This document shows positions 24,131-34,151 of a stretch of DNA of 64,000 nucleotides, piece after piece; position 1 is the stretch's first letter, and the number at the start of each line of letters is the position of its first letter. Under the pieces are notes generated by a model. It was given only the letters and a program-made list of their open reading frames with translations. It was not told the DNA's origin and did no database searches. The position numbers and the translations under genes are program-made. Source of the stretch: Euonymus europaeus (taxonomy: Eukaryota; Streptophyta; Magnoliopsida; Celastrales; Celastraceae); the NCBI GenBank assembly GCA_963580455.1, contig OY756967.1, positions 4,796,501-4,860,500 of the forward strand, read 5' to 3'.

Positions 24131-24211
24131 TACTATATTGGTTTATGCAATTTGAATTCATATTTCAATACTTATATTCACAATTGTTATTATCCTAAAT
24201 GTATTGTGCAG

Positions 24212-24280
24212 GGGAGTGCAGATGTTGATGCACAAAATATGCCATGGACATGCAAAAGGGAAAGTATGAGTGGGCATTGA
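24212..24280 (+). pseudogene. MULE transposase 3'-terminal exon remnant (MULE 1)
   Basis: After an AG acceptor (TATTGTGCAG) the frame reads GSADVDAQNMPWTCKRESM, then SGH and TGA. The same exon (GSIDADAQNMLWTCKKES..) occurs in MULE 2 on the minus strand, downstream of a transposase-type CCHC knuckle. In MULE 1 the knuckle exon is missing. Confidence 0.55.
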
Positions 24281-24419
24281 AGTGCATATGACTTTTTTTG
24301 TTATATCTTTATGATGGATATTTGAGAATTTTTGTTCAAGTTCTTTTGATGTAACATTTTGGTTTTGCTGTTATATATTCAGCTGTTATGGATATGTGAG
24401 AACTATTTCTTTAAGTGCA

Positions 24420-25860
24420 TTTGACAGGTTGAAAACTGTTATGAAACAAGTTGAGAACTGTTGAAAACATGTTGAGAATATAATCAACAGATTGAGATGA
24501 TTTATTGAACAGGTTGAGAAAAATTATTGAGCATGTTGAGAATAAAAAAAACAGGTTAACAATTGTTATGGTTTTAACTTGATTGAGAATATAACCAATA
24601 GGTTGAGAACAACTATTGTGTAGGTTGAGAATAAAACAAACATGTTAACAATTGTTATGGTTTTAACTTGGTTGATAATATAACCATCACGTTGAGAACA
24701 GTTAGTAAACAGGTTGAGATATGTTCACAACCAGGTTGAGATATGTTCACAAACAGATTGAGAATACAATCAACAGGTTGAGAATACAACCAACAGGTTG
24801 AGAACAACTATTGTGCAGGTTGAGAATATAACCAATAGGTTGAGAACAGTTAGTGGACAGGTTGATATATGTTCACAAACAGGTTGAGAACAACTATTGT
24901 GCAGGTTGAGAATAAAACAAACAGTTTAACAATTGTTATGATTTTAACTTGGTTGAGAATATAACCATCAGGTTGAGAACAGTTAGTGAACATGTTGAGA
25001 ATATAACTAACAGGTTGAGAACAGTTAGTGAACAGGTTGAGAATAGTTGTGAACAATAATTGTGCAAGTTGAGAACAATGTTGAACAGGTTGAGAACAAT
25101 TATTGAGCATGTTGAGAATGCAACTAACAAGCAGATTGAGAATACAACCAACAGGTTGAGAAAAACTATTGTGCAGGTTGAGAATAAAACAAATAGTTTA
25201 ATAATTGTTATGGTTTTAACTGGGTTGAGAATATAACCATCAGGTTGAGAACAATTAGTGAACATGTTGAGAATATAACTATCAGGTTGAGAAGAGTTAG
25301 TGAACAGGTTGAGAATAGTTGTGAACAATAATTGTGCAAGTTGATAACAATGTGGAATAGGTTGAGAATAATTATTGAGCATGTTGAGAATGCAACTAAC
25401 AAGCAGGTTGAGAACAAATTGTTATGGTTTTAACTGGGTTGAGAATATAACCATCAGGTTGAGAAGAGTTAGTGAACAGATTGAGAATAGTTGTGAACAA
25501 TAATTGTGCAAGTTGATAACAATGTGGAATAGGTTGAGAACAATTATTGAGCATGTTGAGAATGCAACTAACAAGCAGGTTGAGAACAACTATTATGCAG
25601 GTTGAGAATAAAACAAACAGTTTAACAATAGTTATGTTTTTAACTTGGTTGAGAATATAACCATCAAGTTGAGAATATTTAGTGAACAGGTTGAGAATAT
25701 AACTAACAGGTTGAGAACGGTTAGTGAACAGGTTGAGAATAGTTGTGAACAATAACTGTGCAAGTTGAGAACAATGTTGAACAGGTTGAGAACAATTATT
25801 GAGCATGTTGAGAATACAACTAACTGGTGAACAGGTTGGGAACAGTTATTGAACTGGCTT
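24420..25860 (+). repeat. Central GTTGAGAA array of MULE 1
   Basis: A second repeat family with the same core but different linkers: GGTTGAGAATATAACCA, GGTTGAGAACAGTTAGTGAA, GTTGAGAACAACTATTGTGC. Sets of about 280-330 bp recur several times (compare 24880-25200, 25120-25400 and 25570-25850). Confidence 0.85.
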
Positions 25861-26100
25861 CTCAAAAAAATTCGACAGCACCTCCCCATATATTGGAGAG
25901 TGCCAACCTGTATCAAAAACACAACAATCATATAAATTCTTGTTTAAAACCACAACTCTCAGGCCATCAAACATATTCAAAACCACAACTCTTAGGCAGG
26001 GTCTCAGGCCATCTATCAGTATGCAATAATACCATAAAAGTTTCATACATATAACATGTTTTCATAGTTCAAAACAAAATGAACAATAATATACAAGCTA

Positions 26101-26478
26101 TCAAAATCTAAATTCTTGTTTAAAACACTCAATTGCAAAAATTTTCCTATAAAAGGGCATCTCCTGTATCTTCAACTCTGAAAGTGGGACATCTGAACTA
26201 AGCAGTTTGATAAAATTTATGCAAAACATCCCATAATCTGACCTGCATATATATGGAAGACAATAGTAAGAAATTTACATACTAAGTGCTAAGTTGCATA
26301 AACTTTCACAATTTGTTGGAAAGCATACTAACCCATTATATTGTTGCGGATAGCTGGAAGCCCTTTCAATTGTCCAGGTCTTGTCGTACTTTTCATCAAC
26401 ACGACCTAGGATCTTCGGCAGCATATTTTCTAAAGGTTTCATTCTCTTTGCAAATTCTGCTTTCCAGGTGTGCGACAA
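26101..26478 (-). pseudogene. ULP1/C48-type SUMO protease C-terminal remnant with catalytic Cys lost
   Basis: Two minus-strand exons: 26478-26333 (WKAEFAKRMKPLENMLPKI.. WTIERASSYPQQYNG) and 26242-26101 (SDYGMFCINFIKLLSSDVPL.. FKQEFRF-stop). The PQQ-N-G-x-D-C-G-x-F block is the ULP1 catalytic-Cys signature, but here TAT (26233-26235) puts Tyr where Cys is needed. MULE 2 keeps Cys at the same place. ULP-like genes inside plant MULEs are known (KAONASHI in Arabidopsis, CUMULE in melon). Confidence 0.7.
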
Positions 26479-26484
26479 TCAAAA

Positions 26485-27670
26485 CATGTATTTCTCAACC
26501 TAGTATAAACAGTCATTTATCAACCAAGTCAATACCCTCAATTCTCAACCAATCAAAACAGACATTTCTCAACCTAGTCAAAATAGTCATTTCTCAACCA
26601 AGTCAATACCCTCAGTTCCCAACCAATCAAAACAGACATTTCTCAACCTAGTATAAACATAAATTTCTCAACCAATCAAAACATGTATTTCTCAACCTAG
26701 TATAAACAGTCATTTCTCAACCAAGTCAATACCCTCAGTTCTCAACCAATCAAAACAGACATTTCTCAACCTAGTATAAACAGTAATTTCTCAACCAATG
26801 AAATCACGCATTTCTGAACTAATCAAAACATGCATTTCTCAACCTAGTCAAAATAGTCATTTCTCAACCAAGTCAATACACTCAGTTCTCAACCAATCAA
26901 AACAGATATTTCTCAACCTAGTATAAACAGTCATTTCTCAACCAATCAAAACATGCATTTCTCAACCACTCAAAATATGCATTTCTCAACATAGTCAAAA
27001 TAGTCATTTCTCAACCAAGTCAATACACTCAGTTCTCAACCAATCAAAACAAACATTTCTCAACCAATCAAAACATACATTTCTCAACATAGTCAAAATA
27101 GTCATTTCTCAGCCAAATCGATACACTCAGTTCTCAACCAATCAAAACAGACATTTTTCAACCAATCAAAACATGCATTTCTCAACATAGTCAAAATAGT
27201 CATTTCTCAATCAAGTCAATACACTCAGTTCTCTACCAATCAAAACAGACATTTCTTAACTAAGTCAAAACGGTAATTTCTCAACCAATCAAAACATGCA
27301 TTTCTCAACCACCCATCACATGCATTTCTCAACATAGTCAAAATATTCATTTCTCAACCAAGTCAATACACTCAGTTCTCAACCAATCAAAATAGACATT
27401 TCTCAACCTAGTATAAACAGACATTTCTCAACCAAGTCAAAACACTCAGTTCTCAACTAATCAAAATAGGCAGTTCTCAACCACGTCTAAACAGTCAGTT
27501 ATCAACCAATAAAAACAAACAGTTCTCAACTAATCAAAATAGGCAGTTCTCAACCACGTCAATCAGTTCTCAACCAATGCAATAAAATTCAGTTCTTATT
27601 TACTAACAAACAACTCGATTCTCAACCTCACAATTACTCTGTTCTCAACTTGAATAACAATCACTTCTCA
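26485..27670 (-). repeat. Right minisatellite array of MULE 1
   Basis: The same ~24-bp units as the left array, in inverse orientation (TTCTCAACCAATCAAAACA). The outermost units match those of the left arm one for one, showing the array is part of the terminal inverted repeat. Confidence 0.9.
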
Positions 27671-28166
27671 ACCAATTAAAAAATATGAATGTCTCAAGAA
27701 CTAAAAAAAATTAAGAGAGAAACACAAATTGAGATAGCACAGTAGAGAGTACCTTAGAGAGACACAAAGTGAGAGAGCACAGTAGAGAGAGAGTGTATGA
27801 GAGAGCACGGTAGAGAGAGATAATCATAGAGAGCATGAAAATCTTCTTCCTCTTCTTTCCTCAAAATGTCATCTCCAAGCTTAGAGAGAGAGAGAGTTGC
27901 AGAAACCCAAAGAAATTTTGCCCAGGAGAAGTTTCAACGTGAGAAGTGAAGAAATGATTTCAAAAGTGAAAGTTTTGACCTAGTTTTGATTTTTTTTTTG
28001 ACTTTTCTTTTGTTGGTAAATGATTTTGGGGGGGAAATGATGATTAAGGGTATGTAGGACATTTCACAAGCCAAAAAAGTTATTTTAGATATTTTAAAAA
28101 AAATGGGGTTATAGTTATAATTTGGCTGTTAAAAATGGTCATTTTTCAAAAAAACCCTAGTTTCTA

Positions 28167-31100
28167 AGGAAACTCGACTGATGCTAAGTTTGATTATTAC
28201 GGGGGAGAAATATTTTTTGTGGTCATGCTCTGAGTTTCGACTTAACTTATTTTGTCGTTGGGTAAACAAAATTTGTGCATGCAAACCTTACTGTTTCAAT
28301 TTAGACTCATATCAAATGTTCAAATGATCAACTTATGTGATGTCATTCTCAATTACTCGATTGTAGTTCAACTAACTAAACTCAAATGTATCAATCAAGC
28401 CAAGTTTATATGTATTTTTTTATCATCTCTATCAAAAAATGAAAACTCCAATCATACATAAAGTAAACTTACATAAGGTTGCATAATCTACATGGCATAC
28501 TATATCAGCATGCCAGATAGATGAACCTGAGTTAAGCCTACATACTTTCCGCTTCTCTTTCAAAATTGTCAAATCAGAGCTCCCACCTTATAGTTGATGA
28601 CGTAAAGCTTGCGTGTAGAAGTTGTACATGCGTACCTCTAGCTTTCTCAACAAGTTTTTATTGTGAGTTTTAACCGACCAGAATGAGAAGACAAAATAAT
28701 GTCTTTAAAAAATAAACAATGTAATTTAAACACGAAAACAATGTAATTATAGCTTCAAAATAATGTAAATTACAATCTGACGAAGAATAACTGCTTCATC
28801 TAGCATTTTCTTTGGGCCTCTTTAGCTATTATTTTTATAATCCTAAAAATAATTTGTGCAAATCATTCGAAAGACAATGTATTTGACAAATAAAGATAAA
28901 ACATATGATCATTTAATTGTAATTGACAGATAAAGAGAAAACATCTCAAATAACTATTTAATTATAATGTTCATGATAAAAAAATGTAATAAAAAATTTA
29001 AAACAATGTAATAAATATGTAAAAAAAATGTAATTACAAAGCGAAATAATGTAAAACAACATAGGTGCTGATATTCTATATCATCTCTCCCTCACTGACC
29101 AACGACAGAACTTTGACTTCCGACCACCAGTCGCAACACGTCTAGTTTCAAAAAATTGAAAATTGATAAAAAAATCTCAAAACAAGATTGAACACATGAC
29201 AACAGTGTCGTAGTACATGATCTCTATGTTGTATTACATTACACTTACAACTTTTGAAAATCGTCGTTCAATCACTATTCCGGCCACTGCTACTTTCAAG
29301 TGATCTCTTAGATTTTGAACAACAAAACCCACCTCCAACAGCCTCTTAAACCACCATAAAATCATAAAAAGAAGACGGTCAACCGCGAGAAAAAGTGGTT
29401 GATCCAGTCGACTCCTGCGACATCTTCGTGCACTGCCACCATCGTTGGAGTTCTTGAGTTGAGACATACATGATATGGATATTTTTCGGTTTAAACAATG
29501 ATTGAATTCCGACAACCTGTGTTTGAATATGAGAGAGAGAGAGATTATTATTTGTACACTTGTGAGATTATTTTAAATTGTTACTAACGACATAAAATGT
29601 TTATGTTTATTTTATTACAAAAATCGATATGTTCTCACAGTAGTCACCTTGTTTTGTGCCAACAATCATTTGCAGTTCTCGAGAATCAAATTACGCCTCT
29701 GCTTATGATCAACTGAAGTTTAAATGTTATGTTATGATCATGTGTTGTTGTGTTCTTTGGGGTGCGAATGAATTTTTTTTTAAAAAAGGGAAAAGGTGTG
29801 TCCACAAGTTCAACTAAATTTTAAATGAGTTTTTCTTATAATGAAGTGTAAATGAAAAAAAGATTTAAAACCACCATCAAAAAACCTAATAACCCCCTTT
29901 TAATTGCTATGTTTCAATGAGATATGTCCCCTCTGTTTGTGTCAGCGTATACGCTAGCTTATACTTTGTCATCCATACCTCAGACACTCTCAGTTTTTAC
30001 GATTTACGATAGTTTATACTCTATGGGACGTACTCTCATCCAAGGGATTGCGTTAGGTAGATCAATAATACTGTAAAAATATGTAACTTCTCTCTCTAAC
30101 TCTCTTTTTCTCTCTCGTCTCTCACTAAAAAAAGAAAAGAACGACCATCTGTTTCTTTCTCTTTCAATAAATGTGATATGACTTGTATTTCGTGCAGATC
30201 TGCTACACTCTTGGAGGGAAACTGGTTCTTGGTGGTGGTTAGAGGTCTTATGCCTCAAATGTAGCTTTGGGTAGAACTTATGGAACCAATCTTGTAGTTT
30301 CAGGCACCCATTTTCAAATATGTCGTGATAGTAGCAGACTTTTCCAGATATATCCCTTTTGGGGTGTTATATATCATTGTTGATCTAATTGTCTTCAAGT
30401 TTTTGGTATTTTAAATGTTATTTTGGCTGATATTATCCCCTCTATGGGTAATGATTTTATCCCCATCATGTGGGGATTTATCTCCATCTAGTGGAGTGTT
30501 CTCTCCTTCGGGAGTTTTTACTCCTTTGGGAGCTGTATCTCCTTCAAAAGTTTTTGTATTCTTTTGAGAGTCTTCTAATGATATTGCTATATTCTTAAAA
30601 AAATAGATCAATAATAATGTTATGTGAGAAAAATAAAAAATTTAAACCAACTATTTTTACTTTTTCCCATTTATTTATTAAATAAAAATAGGAATAATTA
30701 GCAATAAGTATCTCTGTGTTAAATTTATATGTGTTGAGTTAATCTGCGCTAAATTTATCTGTCTGAGTTTAATATGCACTAAATTTTCTTAGCTCAGAAT
30801 ATATCGACAATAGATTTTGTTTGAAAGAACTTTTCACATTGATTTATAATACTTTTTCAAAATTCGTCATCTATTATAAGAGATAAAATCATTTTAAAAT
30901 TTTAATTAACAAGATAAAAATAGTAATAGAATTGTGTAAAAAAAATTAAATAAAAAGGGGCATATAAGAAACTTGACATTGTCTATCTTTATTTATAATT
31001 GTTTTTTCAATTGTCTTTATTGAAATATTTTAGCACTGTGTCGTTACTGCTCCATAAAAATATCTCAATATTGCTACTTGTCTATAATCAAATGAAATAA

Positions 31101-31500
31101 TTGTGGTTATAAATAATAAACAATTTGACATTTAAATACAATAATAAGAAAAACTTCCGAATAATTGTTGACCTTTTTTTCAATTGCTTGGAAAAGAAAA
31201 AGTGAATTTTATCAATAAATTTTTTAGTGAAAATATGTATTCTATTAACTACCTTCAACTTTTCAATATATATTATGGACAAAACTATTCATATTGTAAT
31301 AAATCCTCATGCGCATGACATATGCAGATATCATGAGATTCTTTTTATTATTTAAATTAAAAACATTTTTATCTCTAAAAATAAAAGTTGAATTTTCTTT
31401 TAAAAAAATATATATTCGGAATCAACACGAAAAACTCTTCCAATAAGACTTATAATCAATATGTTTAAATTTTCATTCATCAAATCCTCCGAATGAATTT
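28167..31500. other. Gene-poor AT-rich region
   Basis: No supported gene. 28680-29060 repeats AATGTAATT words. 29230-29520 carries a chance minus-strand frame without a known domain. 30430-30550 holds a run of short hairpins, listed separately. Confidence 0.5.
30437..30550. repeat. Tandem run of short stem-loops
   Basis: At least five hairpins follow each other at about 20-bp spacing: CCC-TCTAT-GGG, TCCCCATCATGTGGGGA, CTCCA-TCTAG-TGGAG, CTCC-TTCG-GGAG and CTCC-TTTG-GGAG. The fourth has a UUCG-type loop closed by C-G. The units look like a diverged ~20-bp tandem repeat. Confidence 0.6.
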
Positions 31501-31502
31501 TG

Positions 31503-32040
31503 AGGATTTCTCAAACTTACTCAGAATTTAGAGAATTTTGCAAAACTCATCAAAACAAATCAAATGAGTTTTCAAAATTAAGCAAAAAAGAAAAGAAAAG
31601 AGGATTTCATGAAATATATCAAAAAATTATAGGATTTCTAAAAATAAAACAAAAAAAATAATCAAAAATTCAAAAGATTTCTCCAAACTTATTAAAATTT
31701 CAGAGGATTTCACAAATTTCTCCAAAACAATTCAGAGGAATTTTCAAAATTAAACAGAAAAATTCAGAGAATTTTATAAAATATATCAACAACAAACAAC
31801 TAAAAATTTAGATGATTTTGCACACACACAAAAAAAAAACAGAGGATTTCTCAAATTAACCTAGAATTTAGAAGGTTTCGTAAAACTCGCCAAAACAATT
31901 CAAATAAGTTTTTGAAATAAAGTAAAATAATTCAGAAATTTCTTAAAATAAAACAAAAAAGGACCAAAAATTCAAAGGATTTCTCTTAAACTTATCCAAA
32001 ATTTAGATAATGTTTTCAAAATTCATCAATACAACAAAAA
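31503..32040 (+). repeat. Degenerate AT-rich tandem repeat, period about 135-170 bp
   Basis: Units begin GGATTTCTCAAACTTA-like at about 31504, 31675, 31843 and 31977. They share AGAATTTAGA, AAAACTCATCAAAACAA and TTTTCAAAATTAA segments. About 3.5 copies, strongly diverged. Confidence 0.6.
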
Positions 32041-32299
32041 ATTGGATGAGAATCATAGTCCTTGATCTTGTGAGCTCAACAATATCTTTGATTTCTAAAA
32101 CGGTGATCGAAGTTAGCCAGATTCAAGTTTTGGTGGACGCGAGTTTCTCTTAGTGATTCCGGTGGCTACGGCGGAAGAAAATTTTCGTGGTTTATTGTGT
32201 TTTCCTCTTGAAAGTCAAAGCTTCGTTTTGGTAGTTACGTCGACAAAAACGGTGGCCAGATGACAAATACCTATGATTGATAAGGTTGTGCACATGAGA

Positions 32300-32499
32300 G
32301 ATATAGAGAGAGTATGAGAGAAAGAGATGATAAACTTGTTCTTAAATTAAATAAAACATTAAATTTGTCCTTATTGGACCAAGATTCAAATACTTAAAAG
32401 ATATAGAGAGAGTATGAGAGAAAGAGATGATAAACTTGTTCTTAAATTAAATAAAACATTAAATTTGTCCTTATTGGACCAAGATTCAAATACTTAAAA
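32300..32499 (+). repeat. Perfect 100-bp tandem duplication
   Basis: 32300-32399 is repeated without a mismatch at 32400-32499 (GATATAGAGAGAGTATGAG .. TACTTAAAA). It is either very recent or an assembly artefact. Confidence 0.95.
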
Positions 32500-32591
32500 T
32501 GTATTCCAATACAAACACTTTTTAAAAGATTAAATGGGAGAAGAAAGGCTTATCCATAATAATAAAAAAAACACAAAGGAAAAAGAGGATA

Positions 32592-32700
32592 AACTTTAGT
32601 CACACCTCGATTTTATCTAAACACACCCCTTGTTTAAGCACAACAGTCAATCGAAGGGAGTCCGGATGTATTTAGATAAAATCAGGGTGTGAATAAAATT
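32592..32700. repeat. Small foldback (MITE-like) element
   Basis: Inverted arms of about 30 bp: TAGTCACACCTCGATTTTAT on the left, and on the right ATAAAATCAGGGTGTGA, its near-complement. The spacer is about 45 bp. It lies just upstream of the GNL1 promoter. Confidence 0.6.
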
Positions 32701-32975
32701 TCCCGAAAAAGAATGCCCACTGGCCCATTGCTAGATCCGTCCGCAAACATTTGGGCTGACCCGCAAAGAAACTCTTAGCCCGAAACTCGAAGATCCGTTC
32801 GTTGTACCGATTCTCCCCTTTCCTTCAAAAAAAAAAGAAAAAGAAAAGAAATCAAATGCCAGACAGAGCCCCAGAAGAAGAGACTCTATTTCCAGTCCGT
32901 TCTCATGCCGGGAACCTGAAACTCAGACCCATCCCGTGATCCAAGAAATTGAATTCCGACCCCAAATCCTCGAAG
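32700..32975 (+). promoter_or_regulatory. Putative promoter and 5' UTR exon of the GNL1-type gene
   Basis: A GC-richer stretch with several GGCCCA/TGGGCT (site II-like) motifs at 32715-32790. It is followed by a probable untranslated exon ending CCTCGAAG|GTTAGA at 32975. A candidate acceptor precedes the coding exon (TTTGGTCAG at about 34094), so a 5' UTR intron of about 1.1 kb is likely. Confidence 0.45.
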
Positions 32976-34151
32976 GTTAGATCTGCTTTCAGTTCGGTGT
33001 TCTCTATCTTTCGCTGCATCGGATTCGATCTAGTTTATGAAGTTGGAGTAATTGGTTTTGTATATCTTTGGAGTCGTTTAGCAGTTATGCTTGAATAGCG
33101 TGAGCTGGAACGAGGAATCAAATTATTTTATGATATAGGTAGCTGCAGTAGTTGCTCATTGGATCAGCTACCTTTAGTATGCGATGGATGTGAATTATAT
33201 GTCTGGCTTGAAATTTTGTTTCACGTTTCTTAATCAGGAAATGTAAAATTGGAGTTCTAGGTGTTGACTGCTTGATTTATCAACAGTGCAGTGTCGGCTC
33301 TGCAGATCCTTGTGACTTTCCCAATCCAGATCATATTGCAGCATGTTCTGGCACATTGTTGCTGGGAGGTATTGCTCTTACTTTTAAGTTCTATGAGTGG
33401 CTATAATGCATGGTTAAGTTTAGAGAACTCCACAGCTTATGGCTATTTTTTTTGCATCATCTTCTAATCATTGGTGCAGTTTTGCATGCCCTAGCTGGAA
33501 ACTAGTTTGTCATATGCATTTTGTTTTTAACTTTATGTAGAACCCTGTGAATAGTGATGCAGTTTGTCATATTGCAGCATATTCTCCTTTGAAGAAACAA
33601 GAGAATATTCTAGCATGCAGTGAAAGATGAATGGCCTCGATGTTTCATTTCACATTTTGTTAGCGTGTCATATCTATCGTCAGCTTATCAAACTTGCAAA
33701 TCTGTTAATGTAATGATTGATTTTTCATGACAATGTTTATGAAGAGAACAAACCCTAATGATCTATATGGTCACTCCACCTTGACCTCAGTTTTGTGGTC
33801 TTAAATTGTAGAAACAATTTGTTTTCCACAATGTAGGTGTAAAAGCTGTGTACATTTTTCCTGGACCCATGATGCCAAAATTCTTGTGCGCAGGGTTATC
33901 TTTCCTTTTATGGAATTGTAGGTCGTTTTGTGATAATAATGGGTCAATTATTATATGTGAATCTGCATTCTTAATAATTTTTCTTATATATATATATATA
34001 TCTCTTATGGGTATTCGAATAATTTTTGTGAATTTATTTTATGTGTAAAAGTATCAGCTAACGCTAATTGCAGCAAATGGTATGATTTGGTCAGGTTCTA
34101 GAGATTTGCTTCTTTCATCAAGGCTGCATGGTCCAGCTATAAGTTATAGAA

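Larger units (their letters stand above)
22598..28157. mobile_element. Mutator-like element 1 with minisatellite-filled inverted arms
   Basis: 5,560 bp bounded by a perfect 9-bp target duplication TAGTTTCTA (22589-22597 and 28158-28166), the Mutator hallmark. The termini are inverted: GGGTTTTTTTGAAAAATAAC on the left and its complement on the right. Each arm runs through AT-rich and CT-rich sequence into a long array of ~24-bp units with a GTTGAGAA core, inverted on the right. The arms align unit by unit for roughly 900 bp. The centre (24130-26485) has a transposase 3' exon scrap on +, a second GTTGAGAA-type array, and a ULP1-type protease remnant on -. No intact transposase is present, so the element is non-autonomous. 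Confidence 0.9.

Noticed and set aside
23350..26651. Long repetitive open frames such as LNQSKHAFLN and VLNLFTNCSQP repeats
   Set aside because: They are translations of the minisatellite arrays. The frame stays open only because the unit lacks stops; there is no start context, splice logic or domain.
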